Assembly (NCBI RefSeq): GCF_023703465.1
Contig: NZ_JAMQGP010000008.1
Location: 51,527-115,526 of the forward strand
DNA: 64,000 bases
DNA from: Echinimonas agarilytica
GTDB lineage: Bacteria; Pseudomonadota; Gammaproteobacteria; Enterobacterales; Neiellaceae
Direction: 5' to 3'
In this document: positions 29,301-37,987 of the stretch, in pieces
Position numbering within the stretch: the first letter of the stretch is position 1
How the letters are laid out: every line of letters begins with the position of its first letter
Translations under genes and position numbers: made by a program
Notes under the pieces: model-generated
Database searches by the model: none
What the model saw: only the letters and a program-made list of their open reading frames with translations
What the model was told of the DNA's origin: nothing

Positions 29301-29607
29301 GTAGTTCATGCTTTTGCTTGTTAAGCGCACCTAGGCTTTTATCCGCTTCGGTTTGAATGATGAGATCAATCGCGTTTTGATACGCAGTGTTAGGTAAGCC
29401 GGGATTTAGCTCAACTAGAGCTTTTTTTAAGTATCGCTGTAAGATAACTTCTGATTTGTTGGCTCGACCAAGCAGACCATCACTACGATCCTCTTTGACC
29501 GAAAACGACTCTTTGTGCCAAGCGGTTTTCACTTCCCATTCAAGCTGCTCTAACACCTCTTGGCTTGCTTGCTCGACCAATCCATCTTCAGAATACTCAT
29601 AGCTCAT
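26377..29607 (-). CDS. hsdR: Type I restriction enzyme R subunit
   Basis: 1076 residues. N-terminal nuclease domain with the PD-(D/E)xK core: RRPDIVGFVNGVPLVFFELKAHH (about 152-174). Then superfamily 2 translocase: Walker A HTQGSGKSYSMVF (about 305), DEAH box VISDEAHRTQGG (about 410), SFLGCTGTPL, and motif VI ...ARANRVYDDEK. The helical C-terminus anchors to the methylase. The subunit pumps DNA and cuts at collisions when the HsdMS target is unmethylated. Gene order mrr-M-S-R with short gaps shows a single operon. Confidence 0.95.
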   Translation of the reverse strand: MSYEYSEDGLVEQASQEVLEQLEWEVKTAWHKESFSVKEDRSDGLLGRANKSEVILQRYLKKALVELNPGLPNTAYQNAIDLIIQTEADKSLGALNKQKHELLTKGVQVSYQDDKGKLQKKRLKVFNFNQPTKNHFLAVRQFEVVGKLYNRRPDIVGFVNGVPLVFFELKAHHTDLRNAFEDNLTDYKDTIPEALHSNAFIILSNGTDSRVGTVTSPYKFFLEWKRIEENEQGEVSLDTMLRGTCEKGRLLDLFENFLLFDGKGDDVVKIMAKNHQFIGVNKVVEQAKNIEDLKGKLGVFWHTQGSGKSYSMVFICQKILRKFGKSYTFLIVVDRTELENQLYDTFSGCNAIPTKLPKDGIRAKSRRHLRELLGENHRYVFTLIHKFAIDKKKETEYPLITERDNIIVISDEAHRTQGGTYAQNMRFKAIPNASFLGCTGTPLIDNEVELTKKIFGGYVSVYDFKRAMDDGATLPLRYLNRGEKLDIENPDLDHRMAEIINDEDLDTDQVAKLRREFARDYPIMTSDERLEKIARDLVWHFNDRGYQGKAMFVALDKPTAVRIYDLVMLYWPQYVEELKQRVESATDQQEELTLKKHLHRVEETEVCVVVSSEQNEVKKFKALELDIEPHRKKMVERDLETEFKDEENPFRLAIVCAMWITGFDAPCVSTVYLDKPIQGHTLMQTIARANRVYDDEKENGLIVDYGNVYTQLEKAYSVYGGTGKPTPPGGKGGTCGDPEPGNPVEKLEEMANELAAAILAVSNFLFEVHFNLNDLVNAESAMARLSALGKAANAVCLNETTRTQFEVAARDVFRKYKALYPEEIVKPFLSEFNAIEAIYNQLNQKVKSADISAVMRKLQQEVSMSVSTRANEVREDDYVDLSNLDFDRLKQAFAKSNQKNAVVFDLQEAIEKQLERMVRENPIRLEFYEKYKTIIAEYNAGKDIQAVQKAFDDLNDFMQNELNPEQERAMREGLDEESLAIFDLLKKSTLTADEEKTVKKVAVETLEKLKVEKLKVDRWRESTQVKSQVRTMITDSLQHLPPKSYLDEELPDIELLVYQHVYSNYQGAGRSSYGQF

Positions 29608-29625
29608 ACAGCGATACTCCCTTAC

Positions 29626-30933
29626 CTAGCCAATATTGGTTTCGTTATGATTTTGTTTGTTAATACGTTCTAAAAGCGCTTCTGGTAGTTCTACATTGTC
29701 GATATCTATCATGCCAGTCATCAGTCGAGGTAGCAGGAGATCTCGCGCCTCTTTTAACAAGCCGTTTTGATTTAAGAGATTCGTGATCGTTTCAAATATA
29801 GGATGTGCAAAATCATCAAACTGAGTCATTAATTCTACTGTTGGGGTATTTAGCTTAACAACGTCGGCTAAATCATTTCGACCAAGTTCTTGTTGGTTGG
29901 TCGCTCCTTTACCTAAATTGACAATGAACGGCTCAATAGCTTCTAAAGAGCGCCCTAACCAATAAGCTGATACTTCGTCGCTTGGCCTGACAATAGTTAC
30001 GTGCGTATCAACAGTTGCTCTATCCGAACAATCAAAAAATTGAGCTACACGACCTAAAGTCCCTGTGCCTGTTGAGTTAACCAGTATATCAAGCGGTTGA
30101 AGCAGCTTATCTTTAGGTACCTTGTGCTCACTAGCTGTCAGCCTGCTTTCAGCAAAGTTAACCAAATGCTTTCTGATGCACTTTTGGTTGATCACAGGAA
30201 AACCATCGCTTTCAACATACTTAGGAGCGACACCACGGTTAATATAAGAAGTTACCTCCCGTAATGTTTGAGATTTCCAGCCTATCGGCAACCCAGATTC
30301 AGAGTCAATTCCAATCTCTTCATGACCAGGAAATTTCATGCGGACAAACCACTCCTCGTAAGTGATTTGTGCCATCTCTTCTAGAAGTTTGATTCGCTCT
30401 AAGTTATTGTCGATGAGGTCATCGTAAGCGGAGAGAACGACTGCAATCTTTTGGCGATCTTCTGGTATAGGTAAGTTAAAAATATACTTACGAATATCTG
30501 GACCACTAATGTGCGGAACATTAACACCTGTAGTAATGGTATCTATGTATTGTAGAAATGCAGGTGAAGCAATGACATAACGTAGAAATACCTGGTCACC
30601 AACATCTTTCGCTCTTAAGCAAGCGACTCGTTGAACTAAAAGCGATTTTGGATCAGAACTTTTAATCCAAGCAAACTTTAGTTGACCGCCTACAATTGGG
30701 CGATCCATGGCTAAAACAACATCATCAACAATTAACTGATAGCGTTGTAACTTTTCATAATCAGAATTATCCCACCATGGCCCTTCATCCCAACGAATAA
30801 CTCTATGACCTAGATTACTTCCCTTGACTAAGAACGTATCATTACTATCTTCTGAAAATTGCTCACTCTTAAACGCAAAACCTGAATTAACGGTACAAAA
30901 CTCACCAAGATTTGTAGGTTCAAATCTACTCAT
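29626..30933 (-). CDS. hsdS: Type I restriction specificity subunit
   Basis: 435 residues with two target-recognition domains (about 1-150 and 210-390) and the two conserved helical spacers: IPEDRQKIAVVLSAYDDLIDNNLERIKLLEEMAQ (central) and the C-terminal LLKEARDLLLPRLMTGMIDI. Each half reads one part of a bipartite DNA target. It overlaps hsdM by 4 bp (ATGA) and precedes hsdR by 18 bp. I saw no inverted or split second hsdS nearby that would suggest shuffling of specificity. Confidence 0.94.
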   Translation of the reverse strand: MSRFEPTNLGEFCTVNSGFAFKSEQFSEDSNDTFLVKGSNLGHRVIRWDEGPWWDNSDYEKLQRYQLIVDDVVLAMDRPIVGGQLKFAWIKSSDPKSLLVQRVACLRAKDVGDQVFLRYVIASPAFLQYIDTITTGVNVPHISGPDIRKYIFNLPIPEDRQKIAVVLSAYDDLIDNNLERIKLLEEMAQITYEEWFVRMKFPGHEEIGIDSESGLPIGWKSQTLREVTSYINRGVAPKYVESDGFPVINQKCIRKHLVNFAESRLTASEHKVPKDKLLQPLDILVNSTGTGTLGRVAQFFDCSDRATVDTHVTIVRPSDEVSAYWLGRSLEAIEPFIVNLGKGATNQQELGRNDLADVVKLNTPTVELMTQFDDFAHPIFETITNLLNQNGLLKEARDLLLPRLMTGMIDIDNVELPEALLERINKQNHNETNIG

Positions 30934-33044
30934 AACTGAACACCCTGAATAGGGTTCATTAACTCATTTGATTCATTATTCAAAGCCGTAAGTTTCGCTT
31001 GGATTTCTTTCAAACGAAACGCATAATCGAAATCATCATCAACTTGCACGGTATAACCTACATAACGCCCAGGAGTTAAGCTGTAGTCGTTTTCAGTCAC
31101 TTCAGCCCTATCAACGACTTTGCAGAGTCCTTCGACATCCTGATATTTGTTTTCAGGGAAGTTTTCACGCAGTGAACGCCAATCTTTGATTAACTGCTTG
31201 TAATCAGCTAGCTCTTGCTTCAATAGTTCTTTATGTTCAGACAGTGCCGTTACAAGCTGCTTCAACAGCTTACTGTTTGCGTCCAACTGTTTTTTAAGCT
31301 GCTTGTTCTCAATGGTCGCTTTTTCATCTTTATCAAGTTCTTTAAACGCTTTTAGTGCTTTATCAGATTCTGCTTGATACTGTTCAACCAAGATAAATAA
31401 ATTCTCTACAGGCTGATTAAAACTCTCATCCCATTTCTGACAAGCTTCAAAATCACTAGCGTCATCAACCGTTATGACCTCATCTAGCTCAGTACTAATT
31501 GAACCAAAATCGATGCTTGGTTTGACTTGCTTTTCAAAGGCTTTTTGGCACTTATCGCACAAAGCAAAATCATCTTGATTTGCTTTTTCATTGCATACTT
31601 TGCACTTGCTATCATGAGCAGGTGTAAAAGGCACTTTAAGAATCGACTTACACTCGTTACGTAGTGTATTAATCTCTTGTGCAATCTCTTTTGCAAGCTC
31701 AATGGCAGCGGTGTTATGTATTGCTTGAGCACTCGCTATCGCAGACTCATCACCACGGTACGATTCCATAATCGCATTAAAGTTAGTTAACTGACCTGGC
31801 GAGTAATCATTGATGGTACTGGTCACGACACGGAATGTGTTACGTGCATCAATCATCAAGATCTTATCTTTATTAGCTTCAGACTTCCCTTTATCTAAAA
31901 ACCACACATGACAAGGTAGTGAACGGGTATAGAAGAAGTTGTTTCCAACCGCAACGATACAGTCAACCGCACCTGTTTCGACAAGCTTTTGGCGAATGTC
32001 TTTTTCAGTATTACCAGCATCGGTTGCTGAACTTGCCATAACGAAACCAGCACGACCTTGCTCATTCAGGTAATGGTAGAAGTACTGAATCCATAGATAG
32101 TTACCATTGTCAGCTTTAGGAATACCGATATCTTTAAATAAACGTACATCCGTTTTCACATAGTCTTTTTTCTTATCGACTTTTTTCACGTTAAACGGAG
32201 GGTTCGCCATGACAAAATCACACTTGCCCGCCAGCGAATGAGGATCAGAATAGAAGCTATTGCTCTCAATGATTTTGCCTTCAATACCATGAATAGCTAA
32301 GTTCATTTTTGCTAGGCGGGTGTTGTTTGACTTCAGCTCCGAGCCGTAGCAAGTGACTTTTTGGTTGATGGAAGCGTTTTTGTCTTGCTCTTCAATGAAG
32401 TGACCTGTTTGTACAAACATACCTGCAGAGCCACAAGCGGGATCATGTATCACACCGTGGTCAGGTTTGATCATATTTACAATCAATTGAACCAATGATG
32501 GTGGTGTGAAAAACTCTCCGCCTTCTTGCGCACCTGCGCCATCCATTGAAAATTTCATCAAGAAAAATTCGTAGATACGACCAAACACATCACCACTGAT
32601 GTTCTTAACTGAGTCTTTATTGAAGACACGGATAAGCTCACGCAATAAGTCGGTATCCAACTCTTGATAGTTACGCGGAAGCACACCTGCTAAGTCAGGG
32701 TAGGCTTCTTCTATCAGCTTCATTGCCTCGTTGATGGCTTCATCAAGCGGTTCTTGCTCTGGTAAATCAGCAAGGTAATCAAATTGAGAAAGCTCTGGTA
32801 ACATCATTGCACCAGCAGCTAAGAAATCTTCTTTAGTTGCCGCGCGCTTTCCTCTCGGCCCTTCAGGAATGCTCGCTTCAATTTTTATTTTTGCTTGATC
32901 GTAACGGTTTTGTGCATAGCGCAGCAAAATTAAGCCCAGTACAGGATCTTTGTACTCTGCTGCGGTGAGCTTTGAGTTAGCACGCAGTGAGTTTGCACTG
33001 TCCCATAGTTCAGTTTCTAATTGCTTAATTTCTTGTTGATTCAT
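30930..33044 (-). CDS. hsdM: Type I DNA methyltransferase M subunit with zinc-ribbon insert
   Basis: 704 residues, about 200 longer than a usual HsdM. N-terminal helical HsdM_N (1-140), then the N6-adenine methylase core: motif I DPACGSAGMF (201-210) and catalytic NPPF (281-284). After residue 470 is a four-cysteine insert, CKVC (481-484) and CDKC (496-499), followed by a long charged coiled coil (about 545-640) and a typical end region. The zinc ribbon is absent from ordinary EcoKI-like subunits; it may mediate a contact with DNA or with the unusual operon partners. Methylates the host copy of the target as M2S1. Confidence 0.93.
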   Translation of the reverse strand: MNQQEIKQLETELWDSANSLRANSKLTAAEYKDPVLGLILLRYAQNRYDQAKIKIEASIPEGPRGKRAATKEDFLAAGAMMLPELSQFDYLADLPEQEPLDEAINEAMKLIEEAYPDLAGVLPRNYQELDTDLLRELIRVFNKDSVKNISGDVFGRIYEFFLMKFSMDGAGAQEGGEFFTPPSLVQLIVNMIKPDHGVIHDPACGSAGMFVQTGHFIEEQDKNASINQKVTCYGSELKSNNTRLAKMNLAIHGIEGKIIESNSFYSDPHSLAGKCDFVMANPPFNVKKVDKKKDYVKTDVRLFKDIGIPKADNGNYLWIQYFYHYLNEQGRAGFVMASSATDAGNTEKDIRQKLVETGAVDCIVAVGNNFFYTRSLPCHVWFLDKGKSEANKDKILMIDARNTFRVVTSTINDYSPGQLTNFNAIMESYRGDESAIASAQAIHNTAAIELAKEIAQEINTLRNECKSILKVPFTPAHDSKCKVCNEKANQDDFALCDKCQKAFEKQVKPSIDFGSISTELDEVITVDDASDFEACQKWDESFNQPVENLFILVEQYQAESDKALKAFKELDKDEKATIENKQLKKQLDANSKLLKQLVTALSEHKELLKQELADYKQLIKDWRSLRENFPENKYQDVEGLCKVVDRAEVTENDYSLTPGRYVGYTVQVDDDFDYAFRLKEIQAKLTALNNESNELMNPIQGVQL

Positions 33045-33087
33045 AATTTCTAATACTTCTATATTGTATCGAGGTTAGTGTCATTCA

Positions 33088-34017
33088 CTAACTCTCAAAA
33101 AATTCTTCGTCTATTTTCTTCAGGCTTAGTACTTGCTCATCACGACTACCAATGTTGTAACGAAGCATCAATCTTGCTAACTCCTTGCCATTGATAAGCA
33201 CTATGCGCATACCTAGGTCTTTCGCTGTCTGAGTTGCTGATGAGGTAAACTCTGATGTGGTGATGAAAATGCCTTTCTGCGCTTTCTTCAGATTGAGTGC
33301 ACCAAAGAAGTCTCGGATTTCACCAGCGCCAACGTTATTGCCATCCGCATAACGTTTCGCCTGTATGTAAACCTGATCAACACCTAGTGGGTCTTGGTTA
33401 ATCACGCCATCAACACCGTTATCACCACTTTTTCCAAGAGTATGAGCCATACCTTCATCACTTCCGCCGTAACTCATAGCTAATAGCAGATCGATAAGTA
33501 GTTGCTCAAAGAAAGCTGGGGACACTTTACGGGTTCGAGATAAGATATCTGAGGCTAGAGCATCATTGATTTGTTTATAAGCGGCTCTAAGCACTTCATC
33601 AGGAGTGGTTTCATCCACTGAATCTTCAATTAATTCAGTAGAGGCTGTTTGCGAACTTGAGGAGTCATTCTTCTGTTCTTTGAACGCAACAAATTCATCA
33701 AACTGCTTTAAGTACTGATTATTAATAACTGCATTTTTATCTTGCAGCGCTTGAATGCCTCTATCTGTAATAATGAAATGCGCTCGCTTAGTCGCCTCAA
33801 GCAAACCTGCTTTAGTGAGGTATGTGCGAGCCCAGCCAATACGGTTGTCTAGAATGGTTTGTTTACCACTAGGCAGTCGCTCTTCTATCTCTTCTTCTGA
33901 CAAGTTAAACCGTTGTGCTAGCAGATTAATCACATCCCTAAGCTTTACTTCTTTCCCATTGGCTGACTTTGCCACTTCAAGAAATGGGCGCATAAACTCT
34001 TGATAATTGGGGATCAT
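33088..34017 (-). CDS. Mrr-like restriction endonuclease
   Basis: 309 residues from the ATG at 34017, which has AAAGGA upstream and overlaps the stop of the short HTH gene (ATGA); the longer frame starts with TTG. N-terminal winged helix of the Mrr_N type (IPNYQEFMRPFLEVA ... RVGWARTYL-like region, residues about 1-90), an acidic linker, then the Mrr catalytic domain (about 155-290): SPAFFEQLLIDLLLAMSYGG, DNGVDGVINQDPLG and VYIQAKRY supply the D...D-x(n)-Q-x-K nuclease core. Mrr enzymes cut modified DNA. Placement ahead of hsdM is seen in several type I operons; its role there is unclear. Confidence 0.9.
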   Translation of the reverse strand: MIPNYQEFMRPFLEVAKSANGKEVKLRDVINLLAQRFNLSEEEIEERLPSGKQTILDNRIGWARTYLTKAGLLEATKRAHFIITDRGIQALQDKNAVINNQYLKQFDEFVAFKEQKNDSSSSQTASTELIEDSVDETTPDEVLRAAYKQINDALASDILSRTRKVSPAFFEQLLIDLLLAMSYGGSDEGMAHTLGKSGDNGVDGVINQDPLGVDQVYIQAKRYADGNNVGAGEIRDFFGALNLKKAQKGIFITTSEFTSSATQTAKDLGMRIVLINGKELARLMLRYNIGSRDEQVLSLKKIDEEFFES

Positions 34018-34190
34018 CCATTGTCCTTTTGCTTTTCTATCCAAGCTTCTAAATCTTCACGCTTAAAGCGCCATGAACCACCAACCTTAAAGCCTGGTAG
34101 CTTGCCTTCACTGGCAAGTCGATACGCGGTTTTCTCTGCCAGCTTTAGATAAGCCGCTACTTCTTTAAGAGTTAGAATTTGGTCAACCAT
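34014..34190 (-). CDS. Short HTH_17/excisionase-type DNA-binding protein
   Basis: 58 residues: MVDQILTLKEVAAYLKLAEK, then TAYRLASEGKLPGFKVGG and SWRFKREDLEAWIEKQ. This is the MerR-like excisionase/HTH_17 fold with the expected wing (GFKVGGSWRF). Its TGA overlaps the mrr start (ATGA), so it is the first gene of the restriction operon and likely its regulator, comparable in position to a controller protein. Too short for most ORF filters but strongly supported by motif and coupling. Confidence 0.87.
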   Translation of the reverse strand: MVDQILTLKEVAAYLKLAEKTAYRLASEGKLPGFKVGGSWRFKREDLEAWIEKQKDNG

Positions 34191-34492
34191 CTGGTTTGTA
34201 CTCTCAGGAATGTCATTTTAATACTTAATAGAGAGAATATGGGAAAATTGAGGAAGTGACAATACGTTGGCGTGTGTTTATGTGACTCTTGTTTTATATG
34301 TTCAGATTTGAATATTAATCTAGCTCAGATGCTTGCATCTTCTCCATAATCCAATCCCTTGCTAAACAAAACCACAAAGAGCTATCAAGCAACGATCAAG
34401 CAAATTAAAACCCATAAAATCAATATATTAGATACACTTAGAGGCTCTTAAAGTACTTTTAGAGCTCTTCCATCAAGCAACGATCAAGCAAA
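34191..34492. other. Intergenic region between two defence blocks, with a 25-bp direct repeat
   Basis: About 300 bp. A 25-bp sequence is repeated exactly at 34384-34408 and 34472-34496; the second copy covers the stop codon of the AlbA_2 gene, and each copy itself contains ATCAAGCA twice. The repeat bounds a 63-bp spacer and may mark an old recombination junction between modules. The rest holds the promoter of the restriction operon. Confidence 0.7.
34234..34262 (-). promoter_or_regulatory. Candidate promoter of the HTH-mrr-hsdMSR operon
   Basis: On the minus strand TTGTCA (34262-34257) and TATTCT (34239-34234) are separated by 17 bp, 44 bp upstream of the HTH start. Good -35, moderate -10. 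Confidence 0.5.
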
Positions 34493-35962
34493 TTAACTCC
34501 AATGCGGTACATACCGCATCGCTTTTGCACCAGCTTCAGGATCATAAGGCTTAACCAAGCTACTACTTACGGCATCTTTAATCACTCGACTCACCGTAGC
34601 GCTGTTTTTTGCTTCTATGCCAAAACGCTCTCTTAAAGAGGCGTTGTTCATGTGCTCACGGCTTACGTAGCGTAAACAGCAATGTTGGTAACAGGCACGA
34701 ATGCGGTCTTCTTTATCCATCTCTGCAAACAGCTTATGACCAAATAACACAGTACGTGTATGCCTGTCAGTCACTTCAAAAATGGGGGCTGGCAATTGAT
34801 ACAACTCGGTTTGAAATACCACCTTATCAATACCTGTGCCACGCTCTTCACATATATTGATGCGGCGCATAAATGATGCCAGCATTTCATTACGGCTTTG
34901 AGGTGGTGAATCAATAAAGCGATCTGTATCCACTAGCGGTATACCCGGATTGGTGATCTCCATACGGGTATCAAATAGCTCTATCATTGGACCTGTGCCT
35001 GTTAGGGAGAAGTCTTGGTGAATAATGGCATTGGCCACCAGCTCACGAATGGCCAATTCAGGGTACATTGGCACTTCTTTACGAAATGCTTTGCCTATCT
35101 CTTCGTTAGCGGGGAGTAGGGTTTTGATGTAGTCAATCAGCCCCTCAAAGCCTGCGGCATAACCTTTATTGCCCTCAAGTTCTCGTATGGTTTCAACACG
35201 GCTGTTACCACGATAATGAATCAGGCGAACGGCTTTACGACCAAGGTGCTGAAAGCTTTGCAGCTTTTTAGCAAACAAAATAGCCCCTACGTTAGCAATA
35301 CTCCAATGCCCACTGTCTGTTTTACTGATCAGTCTATCCGCTTGTAAAGCCGTTAAAATACCATCGCGCCCTTCAGGCAATGGTTGCCCTGTCAACTCAA
35401 AATATGCAGGGTAATCGAGTAGTTGTAGTACCTCTTCAGCACTGCTGTTTTCCGTTGCGGCTTGTTGCTCAAATGGAACTTTCTCAAACACCCGCCATAG
35501 TCCTCGCTCTTTCTCAGCAAACTCTCGCAGTTTCTTTTTGTACGAACCCACGCGAATGTACTCAGTGCCATCAAACTGCACTGGGGTATGGCTGGCCGCT
35601 TGTACTTCTAAAATTACCACTGGTTTTTCATTAGCACTTTCAAACGTATAAAACTGAAAATGGATTTTAGGGGCGGTTTTTTGTAGTAGCCAGCTTTCTA
35701 ATTCTTGCTGCTTATGGCGAGCGCTAGCAGGCTTAAAGTCAGTACCAATAACTTCTTGAGTCTTATCATCCACTCCCCACACAATGTAAGCAGACTGCTT
35801 ACCGAGCAAGGCTGCCGAATTGGCCAAAGCAGAGATATACTCACCCACCATCAGCGCATCGGCATTGTTATGTTTAAACTCCACCCATTCAGTTTCGTTT
35901 GGTAGGAGGCACAGCTCTCGCAATAAGGCTTGCAACTGCGCTAGGCTTTGCTCAGTGGGCAT
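34493..35962 (-). CDS. Schlafen/AlbA_2-domain ATP-binding protein
   Basis: 489 residues from an ATG with TAGGAG upstream. N-terminal AlbA_2 (Schlafen-type) domain: ETEWVEFKHNNADALMVGEYISALAN (about 18-45), IVWGVDDKTQEVIGTDF and YIRVGSYKKKL. A GHKL ATPase-like C-terminal half follows (ELAIRELVANAIIHQDFSLTG, about 300-320; ITNPGIPLVDTDRFIDSPPQSRN), the usual partner of AlbA_2 in this family, then a winged helix. Commonly labelled 'RecG-like' or 'ATP-dependent DNA helicase' in error. It is 39 bp downstream of the DUF262-DUF1524 gene and is probably the third gene of that operon. Schlafen-like proteins occur in several phage-defence contexts. Confidence 0.88.
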   Translation of the reverse strand: MPTEQSLAQLQALLRELCLLPNETEWVEFKHNNADALMVGEYISALANSAALLGKQSAYIVWGVDDKTQEVIGTDFKPASARHKQQELESWLLQKTAPKIHFQFYTFESANEKPVVILEVQAASHTPVQFDGTEYIRVGSYKKKLREFAEKERGLWRVFEKVPFEQQAATENSSAEEVLQLLDYPAYFELTGQPLPEGRDGILTALQADRLISKTDSGHWSIANVGAILFAKKLQSFQHLGRKAVRLIHYRGNSRVETIRELEGNKGYAAGFEGLIDYIKTLLPANEEIGKAFRKEVPMYPELAIRELVANAIIHQDFSLTGTGPMIELFDTRMEITNPGIPLVDTDRFIDSPPQSRNEMLASFMRRINICEERGTGIDKVVFQTELYQLPAPIFEVTDRHTRTVLFGHKLFAEMDKEDRIRACYQHCCLRYVSREHMNNASLRERFGIEAKNSATVSRVIKDAVSSSLVKPYDPEAGAKAMRYVPHWS

Positions 35963-36001
35963 TATGATCTCCTACTTGTATGTACTTCTGTTTAATGGTG
36001 A

Positions 36002-37987
36002 TCATACCTTTGCCCCCCGTTTAGAGTCTTCTACCAATAATTTAATCATACTGTTTTCATGAAGTTTGATTTGTGCCGCTTCCCACTCGCCACCTTCAGC
36101 TAAAAGAGAAATCATCTTATACAGCTTTAAGGTGTCGATTTTTTTCCCGTTAATCGCAGCTTTGAAATGATCACGCTTTGCCGCAGGTTGCACGTTACTT
36201 AACTTTGAATTTTTACTATGACTAATTAAACACAAGTTGCCGAAACGATGTAACGACTCTGTTTCTAGGCTTTTGTGTCCATCAAGCGGATGTTGCGGAT
36301 AGAAATGCTCTACCGAGCTTCTGAATGAAAATTCAAACTGTTTCAACACCTCATCACGACTGCTATTGGTCGTTGCCTCACACCAAATTAGGTAGTCTAA
36401 ATAGTTAAATACAAGGTTGTTTTCTATTGCGCCATAACAAAGTCGAGCTTGCACCTCCGGCTTATCAATCGCTAGAGGTTCATAACCCACACCTCGATAC
36501 ACCAGATCAAAATAATCGGCACCCGTAACACTTAAAAAGCGGCCAAACACAAATTGCCGAGCCACATGCTCAAGTTTACCCAAGTATTGTCTAGGGCTCA
36601 CATCATCCATGCTATACAAGCTAAATAGAGCTGCATTAAGCCAGTGTTTATAAACCAGTGTAGGCGTAGATACATGCAGCGCTGCTAACAACATCAGAAT
36701 ACGGCGGTTGTCTCCCTCAAAGCCATCTTCACTCTCTTTATCAAATGTATTGATGTAACTTTGACTTGTGGCACTGTAAAAGTGCAGGCGCTTTAAGCTC
36801 CACTTATCTTCCCCTTGGGAAAATTCACGCTTAATAATGAACTGATCAAACAGATACTTACACTTTAACAGAGCAAAAATAAACGCTTTTACAGTATCAA
36901 CCGAATTAACATGTTTTTGGAACTGGTCAAGCAGCTGTTTATCATCCAAGGGGACGTCTTCTTTGGTTAGTACCCTTAAAACATGCAGTAAGAAGTTAGA
37001 AAAATTGATAACGCTATTAAAGCGCTCTGGCGTCAGTGTGGCGTCAGTGCTAGAAATCGACTGAGGAGCATGCTGTAGAATATCGTTAAGTGAAAGCGAA
37101 ACATTCAACTGAAGCGTTTGAGTTTTACCGCTTGCGACATCTATTTTAAATTGTAAGAGTTTCAGTAAGTCATCAAAACTTGATGGCGTGAACTTTCCCC
37201 AATCATCTCGCCCAAAAATGCTGTGGCGCTCATCAGGAGTAAAGCCATACTGAACATAACGTTCCATATTGGCAGTTGCATCCCACACCTTGTTTAACAG
37301 TGTAATGCTTTGCTCTTTATCTGCAGTATCATCTTCATTTAATACCGCCATTAAACGGGCTTTCACCACTTCGTGTTTTTCTAGCTGCTCACCACGATTA
37401 TTCATCACTTCAAAGTAGTGATTTAAATCTGTGTCTTTAGGCACCGATACTCTGGTTATCTGAACCTGCTCAAATAGGTAAGTACAAAAATCAGTTAACT
37501 TGTTACCTAGACCACCTAGTGCCTTTTCTAAAAGCTCAAAGCCATTGATCACATCTTGGTTATAGTCATCGGTTTTAAGATCATTTATTGCTATGCCTTG
37601 CATAAGGCAAGCGAAGGTTATGGATGATTTTACTCGGCTTTCAAAGCTCAAATTGGCCTTGTTATACCACGTCATATCCACACTATTACCATGTTGAGCC
37701 ATGCGTTTAAGGACAAACGCCAATAGCGTTAATGTGGTGAAACGTTGTTGGCCGTCGATGACCTCAAAACTGCCATCTTTACGCTCATACACCACCAAGG
37801 TTCCAATGTAATACTTTGGCTTATTATCAGTGTGTTGGGATTTTAATTGGTAGTCTAAAACATCCTGTACTAACTGGTTAATCTCGCCTTCGCCCCATGC
37901 ATAGTTACGTTGATACATGGGCACCAAGTAGCGATGACTGTCCATAAGCAATGCTTTAACACTGAAGCTAGTAATATCATTGCTCAT
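36002..37987 (-). CDS. DUF262-DUF1524 (GmrSD-like) type IV restriction protein
   Basis: 661 residues. N-terminal DUF262: LVPMYQRNYAWGEGEINQLV (about 17-36) and FEVIDGQQRFTTLTLLAFVL (about 75-94). C-terminal DUF1524 HNH-type nuclease: VEHFYPQHPLDGH (about 575-587) and HRFGNLCLISHSKNSKLSN. This is the fused architecture of GmrSD, BrxU and SspE, which cut modified DNA after nucleotide-dependent sensing. Unusually, it overlaps by 11 bp a second DUF262 protein gene. Both conserved motifs are intact, so nuclease activity is likely. Confidence 0.9.
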   Translation of the reverse strand: MSNDITSFSVKALLMDSHRYLVPMYQRNYAWGEGEINQLVQDVLDYQLKSQHTDNKPKYYIGTLVVYERKDGSFEVIDGQQRFTTLTLLAFVLKRMAQHGNSVDMTWYNKANLSFESRVKSSITFACLMQGIAINDLKTDDYNQDVINGFELLEKALGGLGNKLTDFCTYLFEQVQITRVSVPKDTDLNHYFEVMNNRGEQLEKHEVVKARLMAVLNEDDTADKEQSITLLNKVWDATANMERYVQYGFTPDERHSIFGRDDWGKFTPSSFDDLLKLLQFKIDVASGKTQTLQLNVSLSLNDILQHAPQSISSTDATLTPERFNSVINFSNFLLHVLRVLTKEDVPLDDKQLLDQFQKHVNSVDTVKAFIFALLKCKYLFDQFIIKREFSQGEDKWSLKRLHFYSATSQSYINTFDKESEDGFEGDNRRILMLLAALHVSTPTLVYKHWLNAALFSLYSMDDVSPRQYLGKLEHVARQFVFGRFLSVTGADYFDLVYRGVGYEPLAIDKPEVQARLCYGAIENNLVFNYLDYLIWCEATTNSSRDEVLKQFEFSFRSSVEHFYPQHPLDGHKSLETESLHRFGNLCLISHSKNSKLSNVQPAAKRDHFKAAINGKKIDTLKLYKMISLLAEGGEWEAAQIKLHENSMIKLLVEDSKRGAKV

